From the NCBI GenBank assembly GCA_048013815.1, contig CM106586.1, positions 11,098,001-11,162,000 on the forward strand: a stretch of DNA of 64,000 bases. The letters are read 5' to 3'. The stretch is from Setoptus koraiensis (Eukaryota; Arthropoda). A program made the translations under genes and the position numbers. The stretch's first letter is position 1; every line of letters starts with the position of its first letter. Below are positions 13,231 through 23,421 of this stretch, piece by piece. The notes under the pieces are model-generated. The model worked only from the letters and a program-made list of their open reading frames with translations, did no database searches and had not been told where the DNA came from.

Positions 13231-14697
13231 TTAGTCGATCTTGAGCCTACGAGCAAAGTCCTCCTGTTGTTTCTCTCTCCATTCTGTCTTGGCTAGTGTC
13301 CTCTTCAATTGACCATCCCAGGCTAAGTCAACAAGGCCACCCTGGTGGGCAATCTTCGATTTTACTCTACTAGCAAACTCTGCTGATGTTTCATCCTTCA
13401 AGCGATACATAGGTGGCAGGTACCAAACATCACATTTAATTGCCCAACTCGACATCATAAGAAATAGATAGTGCATGTAGCCTTGTTTGGAACTATTCCA
13501 AAATGGATCACCAAATCTAGAATCGTACTTGATGGCCACCGGGCAAACTTTGTTGCTTGCCTCAAAACTTCCTTTTTTAAACATCATCACTGCTGAGTTA
13601 TTTATACAGGTCCCTTCGGGAAAGATAAGGATGGGCAATTTGTTTTTGTCATCAACGTGCTCTTTAATCCTATCCACAACCAATTGACGATCACGCATCT
13701 CACTACGTTCAAACCATACATGCGAGGCAGCTCGCGATAGAGCACGCTCCAATATTCCAATAAAGCCGCCATGACGTTGTCCTACCAAGGCATAACAATT
13801 GTCACAAGCAAGAACAACAACATCTATGGGCGACGTGTGGTTGGCAACACAAATATCGCCACATTTTGCTCTATATTCACGATTGTGAAATTCAAGTGTC
13901 GCCGTTATACCACAGGACAACATTCGGAAGCACATTAGACTGACATGCCAGTAAATTTTGCTGCGTATCGGCTCTGGGAAGCAACCAACCAAAATAGTTG
14001 AAATCTGAAGAATAATCATACCTGTAAATGTGAATATAATACGTAATGGCATAAACACAACATAACGTAATAGAAAACCAACTGACCACGATACAGCCAA
14101 TCGTATAGAATGAAATTGATAATTGCGTCGACTGTTACGTGTCAACAAGTTCCATGATGACAATTCTTCGGTATTGAAACACTTAGTTACTTGATCGTCT
14201 ACAATAGCGGCAAATCCCTTACTGACTAGTGTGCATGCTTCAGGTATTGTAAATTCATGTTGTTGGCATTCGCCATTATCGTGCTCGCCTAATAGGAACA
14301 CCGGCGGCTCTGGTAACTGGTGCACGTTGATGTTGTTATGTTCGTTATTCTTGTGAAGATTTTGGCTTATTACATTGGTCTTCCTTTTAGAGGGGCTCAC
14401 ACTTGATGTGTTAGAGGCATTTGTTGGTGGTGAGTTTATTTCTGTTTTGTTGGTATCGGCTTTTTTCTCGGTGTTTTTATTATCATCGCAACTATCACCG
14501 TCATCATCTTCGTCATCCTCATCGTCTGTACGCTCAATCTCTACTTGCTGTATTCGTTGTCGACCAAACTCAAATAAAGCATCCAGAAATTTGACATATC
14601 CATTAATTATACCAAAACTCCAACCAAAGGCTGATACAATGAGCGTGGTTACTGTCACCAGACAATAGAATTGCAATATATAGGTGAGTATACTCAT
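13231..14697 (-). CDS. Gpat4: Glycerol-3-phosphate acyltransferase 3/4-like (AGPAT6/9 type)
   Basis: This 488-residue enzyme should transfer a fatty acyl group from acyl-CoA to sn-glycerol-3-phosphate, the first step of glycerolipid and triacylglycerol synthesis, in the ER membrane. Hydrophobic segments lie at about residues 3-32 and 200-240. The acyltransferase block follows: NHTSPID at 286-292 (the HX4D catalytic motif, His287 and Asp292), QRHGG at 307-311, and FPEGTCINN at 359-367 for substrate binding. The stretch from about 300 to 470 closely matches human GPAT4 as I remember it. Human GPAT4 has about 456 residues; the excess is an acidic, Asn-rich insert at 58-120. The gene is one exon here, although vertebrate homologues have many. 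GPAT3 and GPAT4 cannot be separated by eye. Confidence 0.95.
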   Translation of the reverse strand: MSILTYILQFYCLVTVTTLIVSAFGWSFGIINGYVKFLDALFEFGRQRIQQVEIERTDDEDDEDDDGDSCDDNKNTEKKADTNKTEINSPPTNASNTSSVSPSKRKTNVISQNLHKNNEHNNINVHQLPEPPVFLLGEHDNGECQQHEFTIPEACTLVSKGFAAIVDDQVTKCFNTEELSSWNLLTRNSRRNYQFHSIRLAVSWSVGFLLRYVVFMPLRIIFTFTGMIILQISTILVGCFPEPIRSKIYWHVSLMCFRMLSCGITATLEFHNREYRAKCGDICVANHTSPIDVVVLACDNCYALVGQRHGGFIGILERALSRAASHVWFERSEMRDRQLVVDRIKEHVDDKNKLPILIFPEGTCINNSAVMMFKKGSFEASNKVCPVAIKYDSRFGDPFWNSSKQGYMHYLFLMMSSWAIKCDVWYLPPMYRLKDETSAEFASRVKSKIAHQGGLVDLAWDGQLKRTLAKTEWREKQQEDFARRLKID

Positions 14698-14939
14698 AGT
14701 AAATAATAATATCCCTTTATATAATATCTGCCCTTATAATGGTTATGGTGGTTGCTTGGACAGATTTCTAATAATAACGAAGAGTGATCATGTATAGATA
14801 CTATTTATGATACAAATTTCTACTATTATAAATATATATCTGTATATATATGGGGATATATATATAATATGTAGGTATGTGTAGTCATTCATATAAATAT
14901 ATACTCAGAATAATAAATACAAACAACGAAAATAATTAT

Positions 14940-15229
14940 CTATTCGTATGTGTACCAAGTGTGCTTGGGCTTGTAAACTTCAGAATAGTTCGCGAAACGA
15001 ACACTTGAGGCGCTTGGTATTCCAGATAATGTGCTATTTGCTATTAGAGTGTCTCGATAAATATCTCTATACTTTTCTTTCTTCTTGCGTAACTGCAATC
15101 CGCGAGCAAATCATCAGACCATAACAATATTTATGATAAGAATAAATGCGCAGTGCACAAAACTAATCTTACCTGCAGAGTATCGTCGTTGATTTTTAGC
15201 TGAATCCTGACAACAGAGAGCGCCTCCAT
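14940..15229 (-). CDS. Small two-exon gene, 69-residue protein of unknown family
   Basis: Found by splice sites, since neither exon alone makes a long frame. Exon 1 is 15229-15173 (19 codons, ATG with an in-frame TAA two codons before it), ending CTGCAG before a GTAAG donor. The intron is 15172-15093 (80 bp, GT-AG, phase 0). Exon 2 is 15092-14940, ending TAG. The product is basic and probably helical at residues 8-35 (LRKKKEKYRDIYRD at 20-33), then polar, and ends in an aromatic tail KPKHTWYTYE. No signal peptide or membrane segment. It lies 242 bp upstream of the acyltransferase on the same strand. I do not recognise the family; a small assembly factor or complex subunit would fit, but that is a guess. 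Confidence 0.6.
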
Positions 15230-16829
15230 GCGTTACTCGTCATAACTATATTCAAGTAACATTGCAATCTCCGAATTTGTTGGTGTTTGATTTGCACATA
15301 AATATGTTGTGAGTAGCATGCAATAGACTGAAGAAGAATGATTTGTTTGCTAGTGCTTAATGATCAACACTGGATATATGGAAAATTCTTATATGAAAAA
15401 TTAGCTTAATTTTGTTTATGAGAATCAACACCATAAAGCATGTGGCAGCTTGTGAGTACATCATCGTAAGCGACATCTATGGCCTTTGGTGCCGTTCATT
15501 CTACTTTTGTTGTTGTAGTGCCATAAATTGTGTTGGGATAATCCTAATGTTTGCCAATTTGTTTGATAATCTTACAAGCTTTGAGCTATTAAGAAAAGTC
15601 AAGTAGAGATAAGGCGACAGGAACTCATACGCCACCACTAATACGCGAAAACATCCGTCTTAGAGTCGATAAATGATCAATTTTGATTTTCGACATCATT
15701 CAATCGCTAGACCTACACATCATTGTGTAAATTTCAGTGTGTTAATAATGGTTAGTTTTTCTCTTCAATACCTAGCTCTCGCAGTAGCGGCACTAGCTTG
15801 AAAAAAATACTTCTCTAATATTTAACTGCTATTATGGTATTTAGTATTTATCCTCTGCCTGACCAGGATCAATCGAAAGTCCGATGCGATGCTACATAGT
15901 ATAAGTATGTCTGACTAACTCGTTGAGTATACGAATGAATAATATCTGTAAGGAGCTTACATACTTTTCCTCTTGAAACACCAAACATTTTGGTGAGCTG
16001 TGTCCTCGCAGACTGAGTTTAAATAGGACAAACGTCAATAAATTCCTCGATGAATAAAATCCTCTGATTTGACTTATGAAAATATCCATCTTTTGTATTG
16101 AACACCTTGGTTAAGCCTATCATTTCGCACATTTCCTTTGTACTCGATAGCAATGTGGGCTTTCGAGTTCATAGTTTATCAATAATGTAAAGTTTTATAA
16201 CTATTTGAATGCATGGCCAAGATATCAGTATTATAGGAGAAGCAGAACTTTTTGATCACGCACATTCGAAAGAGTATTATAGTTGAAAATTTTTCATTTA
16301 AATTCGTTGATTCAAATTGATCAGTGTGATACGATTTCTAGTCCATTTTGGTGTCCCCATTGTCTTGCATCCATCCATCAGGTAAACAACTAAGATATTA
16401 AACATAAAATCACAGACATCGCCACGGATGTATGCACGAATACTGCTGCTTCAATTTAATGCCTGAAAATCATTCGCAATCATTGATATAATATTCAATT
16501 ATATAAGACAACACACCATCTGAGAATCATGCCGCTCTTCAACCGATACATGTCTGTGCAGTATTACACATTCAATCACACAATTCAGATCAATTAAACT
16601 TTTCTCGGAAACATGATACCTATCGTATTATTAAAGTAGTCAAATATATTGATTCATCAAATTTTCTATCAGTGAAATAAACCTTCCAGAAACTTACAAA
16701 ATACGATACCATAGATGTGATGAAACGAGTCGCACTCAAGGTAACAAGCATGCAAGTCAACATGCGTATGTACGCCTGTTAACGCTTTGAAAGTTTTGTA
16801 TATCTTTTACTTATTGCAACTTCATTACG
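15230..16829. other. Intergenic AT-rich DNA
   Basis: About 1.6 kb between the 69-residue gene and the GID4 3' end. I see no supported coding frame, RNA gene or clear repeat. It should contain the promoter of the 69-residue gene near its left edge; no convincing TATA box was found. Confidence 0.5.
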
Positions 16830-16835
16830 TTTATT
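16830..16835 (-). promoter_or_regulatory. Candidate polyadenylation signal for GID4
   Basis: AATAAA on the minus strand, about 80 bp beyond the GID4 stop codon. Confidence 0.6.
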
Positions 16836-16912
16836 TTAAGGTAGAATACCAAATCTCGTCAACACTTGAAGAAACAATCAGATGAAGATTAGTATATCAA
16901 TTTAGATATGCG

Positions 16913-18919
16913 TCATCTGAATTCATAGACTTGCGTTGAGTGTTGACCAGCATGACAAAGCTCTAGTGATTGAAATTTTTCAGTCTGGCGGTGGAAATAA
17001 TATCCACTTATTTCACCTTTAAGTTTCGAGAAACAAGTATAGTAGAACCCAGCGAAACTAACACCATCTACGTGCGTGACAGTGTGGTCAGGCACCAAGA
17101 AACTTTCTTTCCACCTCATGTAAATGTTGTCTGCGTCCTGCACGACGTCATGATCGAAGCTGTCATTATTGAAATCATCAGCGTATTTAAGTCGGAACTC
17201 TGGAAATTGTGACCAATGTTCCCGGTCCAAATCCTCGTCAACATCCCATTTTCTTGTGAGGAAGGGATGCTTTTTCGATATAATCTCGCCGTTGAAGAAA
17301 GTGGTTAGACAAGGGTTCTTGTCAGTGAGATTTCTTATAGTCATGTATCCACAAAGGTAAGAATTGTTCATGTCTACATGTTTGAGAACTACCTCAACTT
17401 GATGCTCACAATCCATAGATCTTTGTCTGCCTTTGAATTTCGAGCCCCCCCAGAATGCACTAGAGATTGTGCCAGGTTGACGTGGGCTCGTGAATGCGGG
17501 TGCACACTTGTACGGATTATAGAGTCGCTTGGCCGGTTTCAGAGGTAATGTAACCTTGAAGTTGGTTTCATCTTGGCGAATATCGGTTTTAACAGATTTA
17601 CGGGTTGATTCAATGTAATCTAAGTCATCAATTATCTCTTGATCGTCAATTTTAATACCGTTAGTTGCAATAATCTTCTCGCCTACTTCCGCTAGAGTGG
17701 AGATAGACTTGTTAAAGTTGGCTCGGATATCGATGGTATTGAAAGATGGTGAAGTTTTTTGCCAATTACTACTGCCACAAGGTGAGAAAAAAGCTGCCAG
17801 GCTCGACTGCCGGTGATTATAATTCCGGCTGAAGAAGTTGTCGTTCGGCGAAGTAGTTGGTTGGTTGTCATAACCCATTATGGAATCGTTATCTTGAACC
17901 AGAATAATAGACCTCAAACCATTTGATGACGAGGATGATTGTTGCTGGTATAGCTGGGGTTGCAGATTTTCATTTGGACTTGAACCGAATGTATTCGGAC
18001 TGCTGGAACTTGCCGGCGCTGACGGCAAATTAGAATACTGCTGGTTCCGAGTATTGTCAACCCTGTGATCATTCAAATTGGAATTTGATTGTTCTCCTAA
18101 GATGGGACTACTTATACTACTTATTGCACCGTGACTGGCATCGATAGAATTGTTGGACACATTAGATGCGACATGTTCACGAAGATCATTGCTTATTTGA
18201 TCGAGATCGGCCAAAGAAGGTTCACCTTCTAATATTTGAGAGCCGATATCAACAATAAGTTCACGTTGGCGCGATTGGTGAAGCTGCTGCCTCAATTGGT
18301 GCAGTTGCTGCTGTCGCCTCTGCCTTTGCTGGAGCTGTAGCTGCTGTAGCTGGATATCCTGCCGCTGGAGTTGTTGTTGTTGCCTCTGTTGTTGCCTCTG
18401 TTGTTGCTGTTGTTGTTGTTGCTGCTGTTGATGTCTCAAGTTATTCAATAGATGATGATGTATTGGAATAGGTGAATGTCGATTAAGTCTTGAACCAGCA
18501 ACTGTACTGGGCACACCACCGCCAAAAGATGACGACAATAAATGTTGGTTAATTCTATTGAGAAAATTGCCACTTCTATTATTTCGCTCTAGAAATTGTA
18601 TTTGCATATGTTCGTGTAATGATCTATGCTGAAGGTGAGGAAGTTGATGGATGATATTCTGTATGTGCGAATGAAAATTGTTTGTGCTATTGATAATGTT
18701 GTTCAGAGGCCGGAATTGGGATGAACTATTTTGTTGTTGATTGTGAAGTTGATGTCGTTGATCATCTAACTGTATCTGGTGTTCTGGCACAAGTTGATTT
18801 TGTGGACTATGATGATGGTAATGATTATGCCGACGATGATGGTGATTATGATTACCCATAATTAGAACCTCGTCTCCACAAGTGCAAGAATCAATGGGTT
18901 TCCATCGCACAGGCATCAT
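16913..18919 (-). CDS. GID4: GID4, substrate receptor of the GID/CTLH E3 ligase (Vid24 domain)
   Basis: GID4 recognises proteins with N-terminal proline or related N-degrons and presents them to the CTLH/GID ubiquitin ligase. The Vid24 beta-barrel domain is residues about 483-668, with GSKFKG, LTTFFNGEIISKKHPFLTRK and VPDHT blocks and a C-terminal YEFR as in human GID4. Residues aligning with the human degron pocket look kept: Gln499 (human Q132), Glu605 (E237), Ser621 (S253), Tyr626 (Y258). The protein starts MMPVR, recalling MPVR of the human protein. Human GID4 is about 300 residues; here residues 20-480 are a low-complexity His/Gln/Asn/Ser tract with a long poly-Gln/Arg run near 165-215. 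The gene is a single exon and faces LUC7L head to head across 944 bp. Confidence 0.95.
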   Translation of the reverse strand: MMPVRWKPIDSCTCGDEVLIMGNHNHHHRRHNHYHHHSPQNQLVPEHQIQLDDQRHQLHNQQQNSSSQFRPLNNIINSTNNFHSHIQNIIHQLPHLQHRSLHEHMQIQFLERNNRSGNFLNRINQHLLSSSFGGGVPSTVAGSRLNRHSPIPIHHHLLNNLRHQQQQQQQQQQQRQQQRQQQQLQRQDIQLQQLQLQQRQRRQQQLHQLRQQLHQSRQRELIVDIGSQILEGEPSLADLDQISNDLREHVASNVSNNSIDASHGAISSISSPILGEQSNSNLNDHRVDNTRNQQYSNLPSAPASSSSPNTFGSSPNENLQPQLYQQQSSSSSNGLRSIILVQDNDSIMGYDNQPTTSPNDNFFSRNYNHRQSSLAAFFSPCGSSNWQKTSPSFNTIDIRANFNKSISTLAEVGEKIIATNGIKIDDQEIIDDLDYIESTRKSVKTDIRQDETNFKVTLPLKPAKRLYNPYKCAPAFTSPRQPGTISSAFWGGSKFKGRQRSMDCEHQVEVVLKHVDMNNSYLCGYMTIRNLTDKNPCLTTFFNGEIISKKHPFLTRKWDVDEDLDREHWSQFPEFRLKYADDFNNDSFDHDVVQDADNIYMRWKESFLVPDHTVTHVDGVSFAGFYYTCFSKLKGEISGYYFHRQTEKFQSLELCHAGQHSTQVYEFR

Positions 18920-19863
18920 GAAGCAGATCTTGTTAGATAGTTACGTTTGTGTGTTTATTGCAAAAGATAACAATAGAGGCCAATTTAAGGTCGGGCATCT
19001 TATGTAATAATAATAATATGTTGCGTGACTTGAGTGATTTGTTATATTTTGTTGTTAGATTGAATTGATTTGTTTAATATGCTACTTTGGTAAATATAAA
19101 CAAATTTATATAATAATAAGTGTTAGTTGTAATCACAATAGTGGAATAATTATAGATGATGATAAATATAGAGATCCATCAATGGCTGAGATAGAAGGCC
19201 TTGTACACGGCGTCTAGGAGTGAGTATTTGTGCTAGAGAGACTTTTGTAAATTGCACACACAAAAGACTACCAATGATAATAGTGGCTTAATATACTGAT
19301 AATTTTGCCGAAGATTCCTCCTGATAATGAGCTACTAAGGAGCAATGATCCCAATTTGTAGTTTGGGACTACTATCAACAATAAATATTACATAAATTGT
19401 AATAATGATGTTAGTTGATGTTAAACAAACAAAGTGTATATGTAACAATTGGGTTCATTGATTTATCATCAATAATTAGTAATCCCTCTATTTGTATAAA
19501 TACATTGACGAAAATTGTGTTATTATCTATAATAATAGTATATTCTCCTGGAAAGAGAGAAAAAATTCGATAAATTGTGTAATGCGAATGAATCTTCAAC
19601 ACCTTTAACGGATTCACATTCTGTGTGTCGCTCTTTATTTGCTCTATTTCATTCGGTTCTAGTTCAGAAAAAATGTGTTAGAGGCGCTAGCATCGCTCTA
19701 GATCTCAACTCAACATTGACACTCACTGAGAGGCCACTGCGGAATTTAATTTTACCGCTGAACAATATAATGAAATTAGCAAAAACGTGATCCTTTTTCG
19801 TATTTAGACTCCAAATTCTGGAGGTATCATATTCGGAGGACCTTAATTTTACCAATATTTACA
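18920..19863. other. Divergent intergenic region between GID4 and LUC7L
   Basis: AT-rich, 944 bp, between two start codons on opposite strands, so it should contain both promoters and 5' leaders. No TATA box that I would rely on, and no further gene. Confidence 0.6.
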
Positions 19864-20850
19864 ATGTCCGCGACGGAGCAAATGAGAGCCATGTTGGATG
19901 AACTGATGGGAACAGCCCGAGATGGGCATGAGTCACAAAAACAACATCTTAGTTTCACCGATCCTAGGGTTTGCAAATCATTTTTATTAAATTGTTGCCC
20001 ACATGACATACTTGCATCGACTCGTATGGACTTAGGCGAATGTGCCAAAGTACATGACCCTGCTTTGAGGGCCGATTTTGAGACAGCCAGTAAAACTCGG
20101 GACTTCTTTTACGAATTAGATGCTTTGGATCATCTGCAGTCATTCGTCAATGACGCTAATAAGAAAACTGACCAAGCGAAAAAGAGACTAGCCGAAACCC
20201 AAGAAGAGCTAACTGCTGAGGTTACCAGTAAACAAGATAAAGTCCATGAGTTAGCGGAGAAGATTGGTAAAAAATTAGCCCAAGCAGAAAAAGAAGGTGC
20301 TGAGGGTGCCATCGAACAAAGCCTCAAATGTTTAGAGGAGGTTGAGAAGATGAAGAAAGAGAAGGCTTTGGCAGAGACAGAGTATAAAAATTCTATGCCA
20401 GCTTCCAGTTATCAACAACAAAAATTGAGAGTCTGTGAAGTTTGTTCCGCTTATTTAGGTATACATGATAATGACCGCCGGCTTGCCGACCATTTCGGTG
20501 GTAAATTACATTTAGGATTTATAACTATCAGAGAAAAACTCGATGATCTCAAGGTAAGAACAATAGAATTTATATATCTCAGTCTATATATAATTTCTGT
20601 GCTAATCAATTTATATTTAATAACAATCTAGTCTGTTGTGGCGGAGAAGCGTCGCAAGGGTGGCCACTCTAGGGACAGTAATAAACATAGAGATAATAGG
20701 AGCAGAAGTAGAAGTCGTGATAGACTGGGTGGTGACTCAAACCGTTCAGGAGATAGATCACGCAGGAATCATGATAGATATGACAATCACAGAAGACGCA
20801 ATAGGTCAGACAACAACGCCAGAAGAGATGGTGGCCGCCGCTATAGCTAG
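19864..20850 (+). CDS. LUC7L: LUC7-like U1 snRNP splicing factor
   Basis: LUC7 proteins sit on the U1 snRNP in the nucleus and help select 5' splice sites. Exon 1 is 19864-20553 (230 codons), the intron 20554-20631 (78 bp, GTAAGA...CTAG, phase 0), exon 2 20632-20850, giving 302 residues. The first zinc finger uses Cys37, Cys44/45, Cys60 and His64; residues 85-172 are a coiled coil; the second finger uses Cys191, Cys194, His210 and His216. The sequence tracks human LUC7L/LUC7L2 closely from MSATEQMRAML through HFGGKLHLG. The tail (237-302) is a short Arg/Ser-rich region; human LUC7L has about 371 residues, so the RS tail is trimmed. Orthology to LUC7L versus LUC7L2 cannot be separated. Confidence 0.95.
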
Positions 20851-20898
20851 AGGGCTACATGTTCGTCATGTATCGTAGTTGTATTATATTGAATTTAA

Positions 20899-20904
20899 AT
20901 TAAA
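20899..20904 (+). promoter_or_regulatory. Candidate polyadenylation signal (ATTAAA) for LUC7L
   Basis: ATTAAA variant 48 bp past the LUC7L stop codon, in AT-rich DNA. Confidence 0.4.
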
Positions 20905-21226
20905 GATAAATTTATATATATGCTTACGCAGACTCTTCAGTAAACAAACTTTGGCGAGCCAACTATCTGATCTCCATCCATCAGTTCATCAGGCATCATT
21001 ACTCGGTTCTATATTGATATTATGGACTTTTCTACCACCATAAACTACTCTTATATCGATTATCGTTTGACCTACTGACAATATACCTTCATGTCTGAGT
21101 AACTACAATCTGATGTATGGTAAGATCTGCTCGATCAATTAGGGATGTCGGTCATCAAAGGTTACAAAGACTAAGTTCCAACAAGTCCTGAGCTGTGTTT
21201 ATCTGTTTTTGAAAGATTGGAAATGA
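20905..21226. other. Short intergenic region
   Basis: About 320 bp between the LUC7L 3' end and the TATA box of the next gene. Nothing else seen. Confidence 0.5.
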
Positions 21227-21235
21227 TATAAATAG
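21227..21235 (+). promoter_or_regulatory. TATA box of the Gly/Tyr-rich gene
   Basis: TATAAATAG, followed by TCAGT-type initiator-like sequence at 21272. It lies about 130 bp before the candidate start codon. The same string occurs at 37266-37274. Confidence 0.65.
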
Positions 21236-21344
21236 AGGCTAGCTCCCTTCATTCATGATGATTCCAGTTGATCAGTTAAGAGAGGAACATTGTGCCAACG
21301 TCATATCAGTGAATCTTGTTTCTTATTTAAATAGATAATACCTC

Positions 21345-21828
21345 ATGGAACAAACCAGGATGAGCAGATTTTTTGTAAGTATTCAACGATATGGCTAATC
21401 GAGAAATACTCTAGAATTCCCTCCACTAATCACTATATTATTACAAATATCTTCGATTGTTCTGGCTCCAGGTCGCGGTTTTTTTGATGACAACCATCTA
21501 TTTGGGTCTAGTTGTCGCAAGCAAGGCCCCTGGATATCCTTACCTTGGATATGCAGGCTATGGTAGTGGCTACGGAAGTGGGTATGGTAGCGGCTACGGA
21601 AGTGGGTATGGTAGCGGTTACGGTGGCTACGGGGGCTATGGTGGATACAGCGCATACAGTCCTTACAATTACGGAGGATATGGAGGCTACGGTGCATATA
21701 GCCCATACAGTACCGCAGGATATGGAGGCTACGGTGGCTATGGAGGTTACGGAGGTTACGGGGGTTACGGAGGCTATGGCCTTGGCGGATATAGCTCGAG
21801 CTATAGTAACCAACTCTACAAAGCCTAG
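21345..21828 (+). CDS. Small secreted Gly/Tyr-rich protein, two exons
   Basis: Exon 1 ends at 21374 before GTAAGT; exon 2 is 21472-21828; the intron is 97 bp (GTAAGT...CTCCAG, phase 0). Two in-frame ATGs are possible: 21345 (128 residues) or 21360 (123 residues). I prefer 21360 because it gives a clean signal peptide: MSRFF joined to VAVFLMTTIYLGLVVAS, cleaved before KAPGYP. The mature part is almost wholly Gly-Tyr repeats (GYGSGYGS then GYGGYGG), with PYSTAGY spacers and no cysteine. Such proteins in arthropods and nematodes are structural (cuticle, eggshell, silk-like) or antimicrobial; the sequence does not say which. Reading exon 2 alone from a TTG inside the intron would miss the real N-terminus. 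Confidence 0.75.
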
Positions 21829-22500
21829 ATCACTAGTCGTTACAGATTTAACACTGCACAAAATAATTTAGAACCCGTAGATTCCAATCCACCTAACTAA
21901 GCAAAGAGCCACTAAAAAATTCAACAGACGCCCAATAACTCATCATTTGCAACATCTCCACTTCCATGGTGCATGATCCAAGCAACAGAGCCTCGTAATA
22001 ATTCCACACAGTCATCCAATCTAGTTCACAATAATGCAATCAATTAAACAAAGATCCAACCTGTCCGGAGAACTTGACTCTACATGGCGAGTGGGGTGAA
22101 ACCCAAAGTCAATACCAACAACATTCTTTTTGATTTGTAGAGTATCAGCAATTTTCAAACTCAGAGGTGTTACCTAGATAGTGCAGTCGAAAGTAATGTG
22201 TCGAGCACAACCGTTAGTCTTGTTCAGTTCAACATACTGCTATTATATGTAGAATTATAACAACACAAATAAAACCTTTCAGAAATGAAAATCGAAACAG
22301 TTACCATAAGGCCTTCAATCAATATATTTAGCATATTTCATGACGGTCGCATTCTTTCTTTTAATTTTACAATTCTGCCTGTTGAATAGATGATTTTGGA
22401 GAGCGAATACGCTATATTTTTTTAATTTCGTGTGCTTTTCACCCACCGAAGATATAGAAATAGATTCGCTATGGAAACCAGACATATTTTTGCATCGATT
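21829..22500. other. 3' flank of the Gly/Tyr-rich gene
   Basis: AT-rich DNA without a supported frame. It contains AATAAA at 22268-22273, the first good polyadenylation signal after the stop, about 440 bp downstream. Confidence 0.4.
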
Positions 22501-23396
22501 ATGTTATGCAATGAGCGACAATCTTCGCTCAAGTTGTTGTGTTGCTCCATTGTGTGTCCACCGGTGTCAATAGGAGATTGAAATCGAAACTAACAAGGCT
22601 TTAGAAGAATGAACGATGAGAAGTAACAATAGCAACATCGAGTTGACAACAGCATCGCTGGTGATGTTGGGGAATCCAGCAAATAGTAAAACTAGCTGTC
22701 GATCACACAATGCCGACGCCAACAACGAGATATCGGCCTTAGTTAGTTTTATTTGCTGCCCCCTCTCAGCAAGAACTTTCTAGCAACCGAACCAGCACAC
22801 ATAAATTGCAATCTAATCAAATCCAAGGCAGCAAATCAGATCAACGATTATATGAGTTTGTTTTATCCGAACTCTGCTCGTGCCGTGAACGAAGGTAGGA
22901 GCACGCATTGCGTGAAGCCTATATCTTATACAGCGATTGCTATCGTCATAAGTTTTGCGTATAGTGCAGCGAGGGAGCAGCCTGAATTAATTTAGCCAAG
23001 TTTAAGTAAGGCCATATCAGCATCAGCATCAATGTTTGAATACCATCGCATAAAAAGAATCGTTTTCTATGGGAATGGCCATATTTCAAACGATCGACTG
23101 TCAATTGAGGGAAGAGCCGGGCGAGTTTGTCCCCGTTTGTTGGATGCCTGTGGAAGCATGACGAGGCTGACCATTGGTCAGGGAAGCAGCAAATGAAAGA
23201 AGATAGCCATTATAATCATTACGATAATAACGAAGCCGTGGTTACTTTGTTAGCTGGTCGTGGTGGGATTGTAATAGCAGCAATAAGCGCAGCACACATC
23301 GGGTTGGTAAAGATTGATCGATAACAACAAAAGCAACAGATTTTCTCCAACTTTGCTGATGCTTTCGATTTGAAGATTAACAACAAACATGCACAA

Positions 23397-23421
23397 ACAC
23401 ACACACACACACACACACACA
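23397..23421. repeat. (AC)n microsatellite
   Basis: About twelve AC dinucleotides, followed by degenerate ACACCA units to about 23470. Confidence 0.9.

Noticed and set aside
20636-20878. Second frame across the LUC7L last exon
   Set aside because: Shadow of the Arg/Ser-rich tail in another frame.
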